Origin: Flavobacterium shii
Lineage (GTDB): Bacteria; Bacteroidota; Bacteroidia; Flavobacteriales; Flavobacteriaceae
DNA: 63,159 bases
Assembly: GCF_025847235.1 (NCBI RefSeq)
Contig: NZ_JAOZEW010000029.1
Location: 1-63,159 of the forward strand
Reading direction: 5' to 3'
Below are positions 26,135-36,795 of this stretch, piece by piece. The notes below the pieces were generated by a model. The model saw only the letters and a program-made list of their open reading frames with translations. It was not told where the DNA came from and ran no database searches. The translations under genes and the position numbers were made by a program. Every line of letters begins with the position of its first letter. Positions within the stretch are counted from its first letter, which is position 1.

Positions 26135-29100
26135 TTATGTAATATCTTTTTTCTGAATGATATTTAATTCCTTATTAAAAGAATTTCTATATTTTTTAAT
26201 ATACTCTGAAGGTTTCATTCCAAACAATTTTACGAACTGTTGACGGAAATAGCGCTGATCTTCTATACCAACCTGAGGGCCAACCTGTGCGATATTAATA
26301 TTTTCAGTAAGCATAATTACTGCGGCTCTGCGGATTCTGATAGATCTGATGAAAATATTTACGGTTTGTCCCGAAATTGCTTTAATCTTTTTGTAAAGAC
26401 TTGAATGACTCATACCCATTGCAGCAGAGAAACTCTTTAGGTTAAATTCGCTGTTTTCAAGATTGGCTTCGACAATTTTGATACATTTATCAAGAAACTC
26501 TTTGTATTCAGTGGGAACTTTATTTACATTTTCACGAAGTGTAATACTATCTAAGAAATACTTGCGCAATTGCCCTCTGTTTCGAAGAACAGAATCTACT
26601 CTTGCCAGCAGTATATCACTGTCAAAAGGTTTGGTAACATAATCATCGGCACCTTCTGTAATACTTAGCAAATGAATGTCATTACTGGTTGTAGCCGTGA
26701 GTAGTATTACAGGAATATGGCTCAAATCATCATTTTGCTTGATTTTTTTACATAAATCCAAACCGTTCATGCCTTCCATAGAGATATCACTGAGTACAAT
26801 ATCTGGGATATGTTTTTCTACAAGTTTCAATCCTTCAAAACCATTATTTGCAGAATAAACAATATAGTTTTTGGAGAAAAGTTGCACGAGATAATGATTC
26901 ATTTCGGGATTGTCTTCAACAATTAGCAATACTTTTTTTGTACTGATTAATGCTGACTGCAGATTTTCTGGATGTGATGGTTGAACTCCTTTTTCATATG
27001 TATTTGGTTGAGTGGCAGGCATTCCTTCAAGAAGTTCTTCCACAAGAGGAGACATATGTGGATGATTCTCGTTTATGTTCATTTCTGCAAAATGGCTATT
27101 TCCTTTCGGAAGTGTAATAATGAACGAAGTGCCTTTTCCAACTTTGCTTTTACACTTTATTTCACCATGATGTTTATTCACAAAATATTTGGCAATATAA
27201 AGGCCTATTCCAAAACCATTGCTGGCTTTAGACTGAATTTGCTTGAATTTTTCAAAAATAGTATCGATATCATTTTCATTGATCCCGCTTCCAGTATCGG
27301 ATATAATTATCGAAACATCAGCAATATTCTCAATTATCTCAATGGTTATCGATCCTTTATTAGGAGTAAATTTGAAAGCATTGGAGATTAAATTGAACAG
27401 TGTAATCTCTATTTTTTCATAATCGCCATATATTTCGGTCGGTGTTTTTTCTTCAATAAATTGATAGTTTAAACTTTTAACAGCTGCCATTTGCGTAAAG
27501 CTTTCGTAGATTTCCCGACAAAGTATGTTTAAATTAATCCTCGAAATTTTGAGCTCATCAAGATCCATTTCTGCTTTTCTAAACAGTAGTAATTGATCCG
27601 TAAGACTCAATAATCGTTTAGCATTTTTATAGGCAAGATTTAGGTCAAGATCATCCTCAGAGTGGTTTTTCCTTTCAATTGCACTTTTAAGCGGATTTAT
27701 AATTAAGGATAAAGGAGTACGCAATTCATGAGCCATATAAGTAAACATAGAAAACTGTTTTTCGGCATGTTCCTTATCTTTTTTATGTTCCATTCGAGAA
27801 AGTTTTATTTCATAACGAAGTCTTTCCTTGTTTTTGTGATAACCTACATATGCGTAAATAGCACCGATTGCACCGATTAAATAAAATGTATATGCCCACC
27901 ATGTTCTATACCAAGGCGGAAGGATTTTTACTGTTGCCAGCGTTACTTCATCGGTCCAATTCCCCAAAACATCGGTTGTCTTTACTTTAAAAACATAAGT
28001 TCCTTCGGTTAGTCTTGAATAATTTGCTCTGTTACTATTTGAGGTATAATTCCAATCTTTATCCCAGCCTTCTAGAAAGTAAGCGGTATTGATTTTTTCT
28101 GAATTGACATAATCAAGATAAACAAAATCAAAACTTAATGCCGATTTTTCATAAGGGAGTTCGACACCGCTTATCATTTCGAGTTTTTTTTCGGTTATGT
28201 AAGGACTGTCTAATTTTAAAGACTGATTGTTTACCATCAAATCATTTAATAAAAATTTGCCGGTATTTTTTTTGTCTTTTATACTGTCAGGATGAAAAAC
28301 ATTGAATCCGTTTATACCTCCAAAAATAAATTCTCCTGTAGAAAGTTTCGTACCCGCATTCCAGCTAAATTGATTACTCTGAAGCCCATCAGCAACCCCG
28401 AAATTTCTAAAAGTATTATTCTTAGGATTCAATCTTGAAATTCCATGATAAGTACTCATCCATAAATTTCCTTTTTTGTCTTCCAAAAGACGAAGTATTG
28501 TATTACTTGAAAGACCGTTTTGAGTGGTATATTTTTTATAAGTACCAGTTTTTCTATTAAATAAAAGCAGACCACCTTCTACTGTACCAATCCAAATGTT
28601 TTTATTTTGATCTTCTGTTATGCATCTGATTGTGTAATCAGAATGATAGGTTTTTACTTTTTTTGTTTTTGGTTCTATCTCAAAAAAAGAATTGAATGTT
28701 CCGCCCCAGATTTTCCCGTCTTTGGTTTCATAGAGACAAGTAACATCACGTAAAGTGGTACTGTAGCAAATGAATTTATTTTGTTTTTTATCAAATTGAT
28801 ATAATGCGCCTCCATTAGTTACGGCAAGCCATAGCACTTTTTTTGAATCTAAGAAGAGTAGCCATGATTCCTGTTCTGCTTTTTTAGTGTATTGATTATA
28901 AATTGAAAAATTTTGAATTGCTTTTGATTTTGGATCGATACGGCATACTCCGCCTTTCCACATAGCCACCCAGATTGCATTATCAGAATCTCTGACTATA
29001 CTTGTAACGAAATTACTTTGAATTTTTCTGCCACCAGATGATTTTGTAGAGTAGACTTCGTAGGTATTTTGTTTTCTATTCCAGTATCGCATTCCGTCAC

Positions 29101-30205
29101 CATCTGTACCTATCCAGATATTTTTCTTTTCATCTTCGCAAAAAGAAACCATGAAGTTTGCGGCAGGATCTTCATCTTCTTTATTGGTCTGCTGGACTGT
29201 ACTTTTAAAATGATTAAAATAGAGTGGTTTTTTCCCTATCATGCTTACACCGCCACGCAGGGTTCCAAACCACATTTCTCCGTTTTTACTCTCGAATATA
29301 TCATAAAGAGATTTACTCTTAAGTAATGAAACAGGGCCATTTGCATGATATAAAACAGGAGTAGACTGTTTTTTTGTAATAGTGTAAAGACCCGCTCCGT
29401 CTGTGGCAATCCAAAGTTTATTGTCTTGCTGAAAAAAATCGCGTACTACTGTTTTCTCCAGAAAGTAATTTTTAGAATACGTATTCAGTTTCTCATTATA
29501 TAAGTAAGCCCCTTCGTCTGAGCCAATCCAGAGTCCTTCATTTGTTAACTTTATACAATTTGCGCCTGCAATTGCATTGCTAAGAAGTGTTAATTTTTTG
29601 GATTTAATATCATACTGGCAAAGACCAGAACCTGTTATAAAAACATAGAAGATTTGTTTTTTTGCATTGTAAGATATTGATCTGGCTATATAATTTAATT
29701 TTCCATTAAAAGGTATCGCCGTTCCAGTTTGCTCGCCTTCTTTATAAGCAACTATCATCTCTTTTGTTGCGACGAGAATTATATTTTGAGAATGTACAGC
29801 AATTATCTCATAAGCAGTAATTTTTAAAGGTTTAGGTTTTTTATCAATTCCTAAATATTTTAATGGAGTAAAGGAGGAACGTTCTGCATTAAAAACAACT
29901 GGACCAGCTGTTGTTCCTATCCACAAATTATTCTTATAGTCACCTTCAATACAGCTTATAGCATTTCCTTGAATAGAATTAGGATCAGTATGAATATGAC
30001 GGTAAATTTTAAAATCATTACCATCATATCTGTTGAGCCCATCAAAAGTTCCAAACCACATATATCCATTTTGATCTTGATATATCGTCGCAACAGAATT
30101 ATTAGAAAGTCCTGATGAAATATCAAGATGCCTTATCGGGTAATTCTGTCCAAATGCATTTATGTAAAGAAGACTAATAACAAGAAAGGACATTAACTTA
30201 TTCAT
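26135..30205 (-). CDS. Hybrid two-component sensor-regulator of the galactan locus
   Basis: One 1356-residue protein joins a whole signalling chain. It has a signal peptide (1-20), two seven-bladed propellers of Reg_prop repeats (about 30-680, with repeated NNIWIGT-like words), a Y_Y_Y domain (about 690-760) and one membrane helix (about 768-788). Then come a histidine kinase with H826 in MAHELRTP, an ATPase domain (about 935-1045), a receiver with D1140 in LSDISME, and an AraC-type DNA-binding domain at the C-terminus. In Bacteroides such proteins bind an oligosaccharide in the periplasm and switch on the neighbouring SusCD locus. It is transcribed away from susC, so it probably senses a galacto-oligosaccharide. 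Confidence 0.95.
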   Translation of the reverse strand: MNKLMSFLVISLLYINAFGQNYPIRHLDISSGLSNNSVATIYQDQNGYMWFGTFDGLNRYDGNDFKIYRHIHTDPNSIQGNAISCIEGDYKNNLWIGTTAGPVVFNAERSSFTPLKYLGIDKKPKPLKITAYEIIAVHSQNIILVATKEMIVAYKEGEQTGTAIPFNGKLNYIARSISYNAKKQIFYVFITGSGLCQYDIKSKKLTLLSNAIAGANCIKLTNEGLWIGSDEGAYLYNEKLNTYSKNYFLEKTVVRDFFQQDNKLWIATDGAGLYTITKKQSTPVLYHANGPVSLLKSKSLYDIFESKNGEMWFGTLRGGVSMIGKKPLYFNHFKSTVQQTNKEDEDPAANFMVSFCEDEKKNIWIGTDGDGMRYWNRKQNTYEVYSTKSSGGRKIQSNFVTSIVRDSDNAIWVAMWKGGVCRIDPKSKAIQNFSIYNQYTKKAEQESWLLFLDSKKVLWLAVTNGGALYQFDKKQNKFICYSTTLRDVTCLYETKDGKIWGGTFNSFFEIEPKTKKVKTYHSDYTIRCITEDQNKNIWIGTVEGGLLLFNRKTGTYKKYTTQNGLSSNTILRLLEDKKGNLWMSTYHGISRLNPKNNTFRNFGVADGLQSNQFSWNAGTKLSTGEFIFGGINGFNVFHPDSIKDKKNTGKFLLNDLMVNNQSLKLDSPYITEKKLEMISGVELPYEKSALSFDFVYLDYVNSEKINTAYFLEGWDKDWNYTSNSNRANYSRLTEGTYVFKVKTTDVLGNWTDEVTLATVKILPPWYRTWWAYTFYLIGAIGAIYAYVGYHKNKERLRYEIKLSRMEHKKDKEHAEKQFSMFTYMAHELRTPLSLIINPLKSAIERKNHSEDDLDLNLAYKNAKRLLSLTDQLLLFRKAEMDLDELKISRINLNILCREIYESFTQMAAVKSLNYQFIEEKTPTEIYGDYEKIEITLFNLISNAFKFTPNKGSITIEIIENIADVSIIISDTGSGINENDIDTIFEKFKQIQSKASNGFGIGLYIAKYFVNKHHGEIKCKSKVGKGTSFIITLPKGNSHFAEMNINENHPHMSPLVEELLEGMPATQPNTYEKGVQPSHPENLQSALISTKKVLLIVEDNPEMNHYLVQLFSKNYIVYSANNGFEGLKLVEKHIPDIVLSDISMEGMNGLDLCKKIKQNDDLSHIPVILLTATTSNDIHLLSITEGADDYVTKPFDSDILLARVDSVLRNRGQLRKYFLDSITLRENVNKVPTEYKEFLDKCIKIVEANLENSEFNLKSFSAAMGMSHSSLYKKIKAISGQTVNIFIRSIRIRRAAVIMLTENINIAQVGPQVGIEDQRYFRQQFVKLFGMKPSEYIKKYRNSFNKELNIIQKKDIT

Positions 30206-30998
30206 AGAATTTTTTTTTAAAAAGCTTCTTGCTCTTTAGATATACGAAAAATACAAGAAATGTGATCTGAAAGCTGGGTCAATTTTTTATATGAATATAT
30301 GTGAAATCTGTATACTTTGCGAAAATAACGTATTTATTATATAGTGTGTAAAATTAACATTTGTTTTTTACATTAATTACTGGTTGTGATTTCTATGTTT
30401 TTTTCTCTTATTAAAGATCAAAATTTTGAGATTCTTCAAGTAAGTGTATTGGTAATGTATTGGTTAAAAAACACAACCTTAATTGATTGTCAAATATATT
30501 ATTATAATGGATAATTATTCGTTTTGTCATTTTTTTTAGAATAAAAAATTGAAGAATATGTTTTTATTTAGTGTTGTATGCAAGCTTTTACGAAATTGTC
30601 CCCTTTTATAAATGAATTTTTCCCTGTCTTAAAAACTTGTTGTATCCTTAATTTGCAAAGTGAGTTGATAAGCTACAACGATTGAATAATAATTTTTTGT
30701 TTTTTTATTCAATGTAAGTCAATGAAAACAATCTAACCAATTATCGTAACCAGAAAAACAATTTAAAATGACCAACATTCCAATTAAAATTTACCAAGAG
30801 AAACCTTTTCTCATTCCAAAAAAAATAGAATAAGCTTATTTAAGAAGCAGATTATAATCTTTTAGAAACGATTTCTATAGAAACAATTATCCAAAAAAAT
30901 AAGCCTTGTTTCTTTTAAAGTTATATATCTCTGCAATCATTTTGTAACCAAACACTAATTAAATAAAACCAACTTAAATAAAAACCAATTTAAAAAGT
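30206..30998. other. Regulatory gap between the sensor gene and susC
   Basis: A 793-bp AT-rich gap without a gene. It should contain the divergent promoters and the binding site of the hybrid sensor's AraC domain. No perfect TAnnTTTG box with a spaced TTG was found, in line with activator-dependent transcription. Near misses include CTTAATTTGC at about 30650. The leader before susC is rich in AACCAA and AATTTAAA words. Confidence 0.5.
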
Positions 30999-33944
30999 AT
31001 GAAAAGAATTAAAACCAAATTTTTACTTTTATTACTGCTCCTTCCTTTTGGTGTTTTTGCTCAGAACACAATTAGCGGGGTTGTTCTGGAAAAAAATTCC
31101 GGACTACCAATACCGGGAGTAAACGTAAAAGTATCAGGAGGAAATAGTAATACCTCCACAGACTTTGATGGAAAATTTCAATTACCAGGAGTAAAACCAG
31201 ATACCAAAATTATTTTTTCTTATACAGGTTATACCAATCAGATTATTACGGTTGGAGGGCAGAAAAATTTAACGGTACATCTTGAAGAAGACACCAGTTT
31301 ATTAAAAGAAGTAGTAGTTCAGGTAGGATATGGAAGCGTTAAAAAGAAAGATGCTACAGGATCTGTTACTGCACTTACTACAAAAGACTTTAATAAAGGA
31401 AATAATATTACAACGGAGAATCTTCTTAGTGGTAGAGTAGCCGGTTTAACTATTAATTCAACAGGGGCGCCAGGTTCCAGTTCTCAAATTAGAATTCGTG
31501 GAGGAAGTTCTCTTTTTGCTAGTAATGACCCTCTTATTGTAATTGATGGATTACCTCTGGATAATACTACAAATACAGGATCTTCATCGTTTTTGGCTTC
31601 GTTAAATCCAGCAACTGTCGAATCAATAACGGTTTTAAAAGACGCTTCGGCTTCGGCAATTTATGGTTCTCGAGCTTCAAATGGTGTAATTATTATAACT
31701 ACCAAAAAAGGAAGTAAGACCTTATCTGTAGATTATAATGTACAATACGCAGCTGGTACGCTTACTAAAACTGTTGATGTTTTTAGTGCAGATGAATTTA
31801 GAAAAGTTATTGCAGACAGAAGATCAGATGATATTGATAAATTAGGGACGGCAAATACCGACTGGCAAAAAGCAATTTATAGAAATACAGGAACGGTTGA
31901 TCAAAGTTTATCTCTTAGAGGAAGTCTGTTTGATATTATTCCAACAAGCTTAACTTTAGGAAATACAGATCAACAAGGTTTAAGATTGACCAATAATTTC
32001 AAAAGAAACACGGTGGGTTTAGTAATGAATCCGGCTTTCTTAGACAATCACTTAAAATTAAAGCTTTCTGCTAATTACTCAAATGAAATAAACAGATTTA
32101 CAGATGCTGTTGAAGGCGCTGCTATAGGTTTTGACCCAACGCAACCTATAAGAGTTGATGGGGCACCTTATGGAGGATATTTTGAATATATTACAGGTAT
32201 TGATGCAAACGGAAATTATCCTTTGGTATCTACAGCAGCAAAAAATCCGGTTGCTCAATTATTAAATACAAACGACAGAGGAACCAATAACAGAATTTTC
32301 GGGAATTTTGAAATAGATTATAAATTTCATTTTTTCCCTGCTTTAAGAGCAGTTGTTAATGTTGGTTTTGATGAGTCAAATGGGGATAGAACGAGATTGG
32401 TTGGCGCCAATGCAGGTTCTGCAGCTTCAAACAACAATATTCCTTATGGAACAAATGAGTATACCGAAGCTACCAGAAAAAATAAATTATTAGACACTTA
32501 TTTTGTGTATAACAAAACCTTTAGTTCTTTGAATTTTGAATTAACAACGGGGTATTCATATCAAAAATTTCAAAGTTCAAAATTTGAAACAGGTAATATT
32601 TTGAATCCGGACTTACCTTCAACTTTCCCTAAAACTACTTTCGATACAGATGTTGTTTTATTGGGATTCTTTGCAAGAACTAATTTAAACTTTAGAGATA
32701 AATACTTATTAACGTTATCATACAGGAGAGATGGTTCTTCGAGATTTGAAGAAGCAAACCGTTGGGGAAATTTTCCTTCTATAGCATTTGCATGGAAAAT
32801 AAAAGAAGATTTCTTTAAAGATAACAATTCTTTATCCGATTTAAAATTAAGATTGAGTTATGGTATCACAGGACAACAAGATATTCCTGAACCAAATGGA
32901 TATTTGCAAAAATACCAGGTCGGGATAGGGAATTCTGAATATTATTTTGGAGCAAGTCCAGTTCCGGTTGCACTTCCTTCCAAAAGAACAAGCGATTTAA
33001 AATGGGAACAAACTATTTCTTATAATGCGGGTCTGGATTTTGGGTTTTTAAACAACCGTTTATCTGCAGGACTCGATGTTTACTATAAAGAATCCAAAGA
33101 CTTATTGGTAAACGCAGCAATCTCCGACGGTAGTAACTTCTCAAATCGTGTCTATCAAAACGTGGGTAGCTTTACGACAAAAGGGATTGAATTTACTATT
33201 AATGCCAATGCTGTTAAAACGGAAACTTTTAATTGGAATATGAATTTTAATATCTCCAAATTCGAAAGAAGGATTGAAAAACTTATAAATGGAACAGATA
33301 TATTTTTAGGAGATAATATTGCGGGAACAGGAACTCCGGGACAAATTTTTAGAGAGGGATATACGCCTTATTCTTTTTATGTATACAAACAAATGTATGA
33401 TACTAGTGGAAAACCAATCGATGGAGCTTTTGCAGATTTAAATGGAGATAATGTTAAAAATGACTCCGATAAATACATCTATAACAATCCAGATCCTGAT
33501 TTTACTTTAGGATTTGCATCAAATATGAATTATAAGAAATTTGATTTTTCGTTCAATTTAAGAGCAAGTGTTGGTAATAGAATTTTTAATGCAGTAGATG
33601 CTGCCAGAGCACAATATGATGCCATGGAAAACGGTGGTGTTTTAAGCAATGTTCCTTCATCGATAACACAAACTAATTTTCAAACAACTTCCAATGTTGT
33701 CTTATCCGATTTGTATATCGAGAATGCTTCTTTCTTAAAAATGGATAACATTACTTTAGGATACACATTAACAAATTGGTTAAACAGTAAAGCTTCTTTG
33801 AGAATATCAACAGGAGTTCAGAATGTTTTTGTAATTACAAAGTATAGCGGTTTAGATCCGGAAATCACTAATAATAATGGTGTAGACAAAACAATTTATC
33901 CAAGACAACGATCTATCTTATTTGGTCTTAATCTTAAATATTAA
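30999..33944 (+). CDS. SusC/RagA-family TonB-dependent outer-membrane transporter
   Basis: A 981-residue outer-membrane pore that imports oligosaccharides using TonB energy. It has a signal peptide (ending GVFAQ, about residue 22) and a carboxypeptidase-regulatory-like domain (about 23-105). A plug follows with the family words IRIRGGSSLF, VIDGLPLDN and SASAIYGSRASNGVI. The barrel runs to the C-terminus. It is the first gene of the locus; the SusD gene starts ten bases after its stop, so the pair is translated together. Substrate inferred from neighbours: beta-1,4-galacto-oligosaccharides. Confidence 0.95.
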   Translation: MKRIKTKFLLLLLLLPFGVFAQNTISGVVLEKNSGLPIPGVNVKVSGGNSNTSTDFDGKFQLPGVKPDTKIIFSYTGYTNQIITVGGQKNLTVHLEEDTSLLKEVVVQVGYGSVKKKDATGSVTALTTKDFNKGNNITTENLLSGRVAGLTINSTGAPGSSSQIRIRGGSSLFASNDPLIVIDGLPLDNTTNTGSSSFLASLNPATVESITVLKDASASAIYGSRASNGVIIITTKKGSKTLSVDYNVQYAAGTLTKTVDVFSADEFRKVIADRRSDDIDKLGTANTDWQKAIYRNTGTVDQSLSLRGSLFDIIPTSLTLGNTDQQGLRLTNNFKRNTVGLVMNPAFLDNHLKLKLSANYSNEINRFTDAVEGAAIGFDPTQPIRVDGAPYGGYFEYITGIDANGNYPLVSTAAKNPVAQLLNTNDRGTNNRIFGNFEIDYKFHFFPALRAVVNVGFDESNGDRTRLVGANAGSAASNNNIPYGTNEYTEATRKNKLLDTYFVYNKTFSSLNFELTTGYSYQKFQSSKFETGNILNPDLPSTFPKTTFDTDVVLLGFFARTNLNFRDKYLLTLSYRRDGSSRFEEANRWGNFPSIAFAWKIKEDFFKDNNSLSDLKLRLSYGITGQQDIPEPNGYLQKYQVGIGNSEYYFGASPVPVALPSKRTSDLKWEQTISYNAGLDFGFLNNRLSAGLDVYYKESKDLLVNAAISDGSNFSNRVYQNVGSFTTKGIEFTINANAVKTETFNWNMNFNISKFERRIEKLINGTDIFLGDNIAGTGTPGQIFREGYTPYSFYVYKQMYDTSGKPIDGAFADLNGDNVKNDSDKYIYNNPDPDFTLGFASNMNYKKFDFSFNLRASVGNRIFNAVDAARAQYDAMENGGVLSNVPSSITQTNFQTTSNVVLSDLYIENASFLKMDNITLGYTLTNWLNSKASLRISTGVQNVFVITKYSGLDPEITNNNGVDKTIYPRQRSILFGLNLKY

Positions 33945-33954
33945 TAACGAAGCC

Positions 33955-35562
33955 ATGAAAAAATATTTTTTAATAACAATTATAGTATTAACTACTGCTT
34001 TTCAGTCTTGTACTGATGATTTAAACGTGGTTTCCAGAGATGAAGATGTTGTTTCTTCGGATGTTTTATTTTCGACTCCGGACGGATATAAAAAAGCTTT
34101 TGCGGGAGTGTATGGAAATTTAACTTTAACAGGAGTACTTGGTCCAGATAACTCTTCGCTAGAAGGGGTAGATGCCGGAACAAGCCAGTTTACAAGATGT
34201 TTATTGTACTTGCAGGAATTAACCACAGACGAATTGGTCTGGAGTTATGAGAATGATGGAGGAACAGCCGAATTACAACGTAATATCTGGACACCTGCAA
34301 ATCCGGTTATTCTGGGAATGTTTAGCCGAACAATGGTTTCTGTATCCTACGCCAATGAGTTTTTACGCCAGAGTACACCCGAAAAATTAAGCGCAAGAGG
34401 TATTAACGATGCTACGACTTTGGCCAACATCGAGCTCTACCGAAAAGAAGTGCGTGTTTTAAGAGCGTATGCCTATTATAACATGATGGATTTATTTGGT
34501 AAAGCACCAATGTATACCGAAAATGATCCTGTAAATTTTGCTGGTCCTGAATTTAACAGAAAACAATTATTTGATTTTATTGAAACTGAATTAAAAGCTG
34601 TTTTGCCAGATTTAAAACCAGCAAGAAGCAATGAATACGGTAGATTAGACCAATCTATGGCACGTATGATTTTGGCAAAAATGTACTTAAATGCTCAGGT
34701 ATATATTCAAGCCAATCGTTTTAATGATTGTATTACAATGTGTAATGAGATTATTGCAAGCGGTTATGTTTTAAAACCAAAATATCTGGACAACTTTAAG
34801 GCAGACAACAATACTTCGGAAGAAATTATTTTCGGAATCCAGTCAGATGGATCAGTTTCTCAAAACTGGGGAGCAACAACTGTTTTAACAAATGGTCAAA
34901 TTGGGGCATGGGAAAACAATGGTGCCGATTTTGGAGTTGGTGGCTGGACCGGAGCACTTCGTATCAGAAAAGAATTTGCTCAAAAATTTGATGGTACAAA
35001 ATTCAGTCAAGATGCCAGAAATACTATCGGGAAAGGGGTTCAGGGTGATCCTGTAAAACAAAGATCTATCGATATACTAGACATTGGTGTAAAAACACAA
35101 GGCTATATTTTATCTAAATTTTCTAATAAAACTTCAACAGGAGTAAATGGAGTAAGCTCAACTTTTGTCGATACTGATTTCCCATTATTTAGACTTGCTG
35201 ATGTATATCTTATGTATGCCGAAGCAACTTTAAGAGGAGGAAACGGTACAATTCCTCAAGCATTAGATTATGTAAATGCTTTAAGGATGCGAGCCAACAA
35301 TAATTCGACAGTAGGAAATATTGTTTTAAGCGAATTAACTCTTGATTTCTTAATTGATGAAAGAGCCCGCGAATTACACTGGGAAGCACATAGAAGACAA
35401 GATTTAATCCGTTTTGGAAAATATACCGGTGGATCTTACAATTGGGCATGGAAAGGAAATTCTTCAAAAGGGATTTCGATTCCTTCTTATAGAAGTATTT
35501 TCCCTATTCCCGAAGGATCATTGGGAGCCAATAAAAATTTGACTCAAAATGCTGGTTATTAA
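33955..35562 (+). CDS. SusD/RagB-family surface glycan-binding lipoprotein
   Basis: Caps the SusC pore and binds glycan at the cell surface. A lipoprotein signal ends FQSC (Cys19), followed by acidic residues (TDD), a pattern linked to surface export in this phylum. The helical TPR-like body and the C-terminal RagB region (LRMRANNN, LIDERARELHWEAHRRQDLI, FPIPEGSLGAN) are clear. The frame opens 11 codons earlier at a TTG, but the ATG at 33955 fits the signal peptide, giving 535 residues. Confidence 0.94.
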   Translation: MKKYFLITIIVLTTAFQSCTDDLNVVSRDEDVVSSDVLFSTPDGYKKAFAGVYGNLTLTGVLGPDNSSLEGVDAGTSQFTRCLLYLQELTTDELVWSYENDGGTAELQRNIWTPANPVILGMFSRTMVSVSYANEFLRQSTPEKLSARGINDATTLANIELYRKEVRVLRAYAYYNMMDLFGKAPMYTENDPVNFAGPEFNRKQLFDFIETELKAVLPDLKPARSNEYGRLDQSMARMILAKMYLNAQVYIQANRFNDCITMCNEIIASGYVLKPKYLDNFKADNNTSEEIIFGIQSDGSVSQNWGATTVLTNGQIGAWENNGADFGVGGWTGALRIRKEFAQKFDGTKFSQDARNTIGKGVQGDPVKQRSIDILDIGVKTQGYILSKFSNKTSTGVNGVSSTFVDTDFPLFRLADVYLMYAEATLRGGNGTIPQALDYVNALRMRANNNSTVGNIVLSELTLDFLIDERARELHWEAHRRQDLIRFGKYTGGSYNWAWKGNSSKGISIPSYRSIFPIPEGSLGANKNLTQNAGY

Positions 35563-35595
35563 AAAAACTCTTTTAACAATATAAACGATACGAAA

Positions 35596-36663
35596 ATGAA
35601 ACATATTTATAAAATTTTTATAGCTATTGCCTTAATCACAGGATTATGGTCTTGTGAAAATGAAGAAAATCTAATGATTTTAGAGCCTCAGGAAGCTGCT
35701 TTTTCAATCATTACGCCCGATACTGGTTCTTCGATTATTCTTAATAAAGCAACTCCCAGTAATACTGCTTTGACTTTAACCTGGGAAAAGGTAAATTATG
35801 GAACTCCAACAATTGTTACTTATACCATACAATTTGCAGCTAGTAATACTGAATTTGCAGCCCCACTTGATATTTCATTTTCTACGACTACTCATGGTAC
35901 AATGACAGTTGCCGAACTTAATGCAAAGGCACTTGAACTTGGACTAGAGCCAGATGCAGAAGGAACTATTGATGTAAGAATTAAATCGACAGTAGGAACA
36001 ACTGGTTCTGAGCCAAAATTTTCAGAACCTATTACAATTATTGTTACACCTTACAAAGGCGTTTTTCCTAAAATTGACTTGTATTTAGTAGGACCGGGTA
36101 CCGCAGCAGGATGGAGTGTTACCAGCAACAATATGCCTATTTACAGAGATACCAAAGACAATACAAAACACTATTATACAGGATATTTTAATAAAGATGG
36201 TTTTAAATTAATCGAGCAAATTGGTTTCTGGGCTCCGGCTTACGGAACTAATGGTGACAAAGTAATGTATAGAGCTACCGAAAACGATACCGATCCGGGA
36301 GTTTTCCCAACTACAGCTGCCGGTTATTATACTTTTGAAATTAATCTTGAAGATTTAACATATAAAATTGCTCCTTACACAGGGCCAATGACAACCTATG
36401 CTACAATTACTTTGACTGGATCTGTATTAACAGGAGATGATGCTGGCTGGAATATGGATGTTCCTTTGGTACAATCAACATTTGATGCGCATATCTGGAA
36501 AGTTACTCAAACTTTAAAAACCGGAAAAATGAAATTTAAAGCCAATAACAGTTGGGATGTAAGTTGGGGTGATGATGGTGGAGATATCCTTGTTGATGCT
36601 GGAAAATACGATATATGGTTCAATGATCTGGATGGTCGTTATATGTTCATTCCTACTCCATAA
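35596..36663 (+). CDS. SusE/SusF-like surface glycan-binding lipoprotein
   Basis: A lipoprotein signal ends LWSC (Cys20), followed by ENEE. An N-terminal SusE-type immunoglobulin-like domain (about 30-155, containing LTWEKVNYGTPTIVTYTIQF) precedes two beta domains like the starch-binding modules of SusE/F (KIDLYLVGPGTAAGWS, then TLTGSVLTGDDAGWNMD). It should hold galactan at the surface. It lies in the susC-susD-susE order typical of such loci; a long hairpin follows the stop. Confidence 0.88.
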   Translation: MKHIYKIFIAIALITGLWSCENEENLMILEPQEAAFSIITPDTGSSIILNKATPSNTALTLTWEKVNYGTPTIVTYTIQFAASNTEFAAPLDISFSTTTHGTMTVAELNAKALELGLEPDAEGTIDVRIKSTVGTTGSEPKFSEPITIIVTPYKGVFPKIDLYLVGPGTAAGWSVTSNNMPIYRDTKDNTKHYYTGYFNKDGFKLIEQIGFWAPAYGTNGDKVMYRATENDTDPGVFPTTAAGYYTFEINLEDLTYKIAPYTGPMTTYATITLTGSVLTGDDAGWNMDVPLVQSTFDAHIWKVTQTLKTGKMKFKANNSWDVSWGDDGGDILVDAGKYDIWFNDLDGRYMFIPTP

Positions 36664-36677
36664 ATAGGATAAAAGAT

Positions 36678-36717
36678 AAAGATAAGCCTCAATGATATCG
36701 ATTTGAGGCTTAATCTT
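36678..36717 (+). terminator. Hairpin between the SusE-like gene and the first GH53 gene
   Basis: AAGCCTCAA and TTGAGGCTT form a perfect stem, extended by AAAGAT and ATCTTT with one mismatch. No long T run follows, so it may reduce rather than stop transcription, or stabilise the upstream susCDE message. Confidence 0.5.
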
Positions 36718-36795
36718 TACGCAAGAAGGGTTTTATTTAAAACTCAAAATCACCACAATACAACATATAAATTTCGATCATTATAATTCATAGTT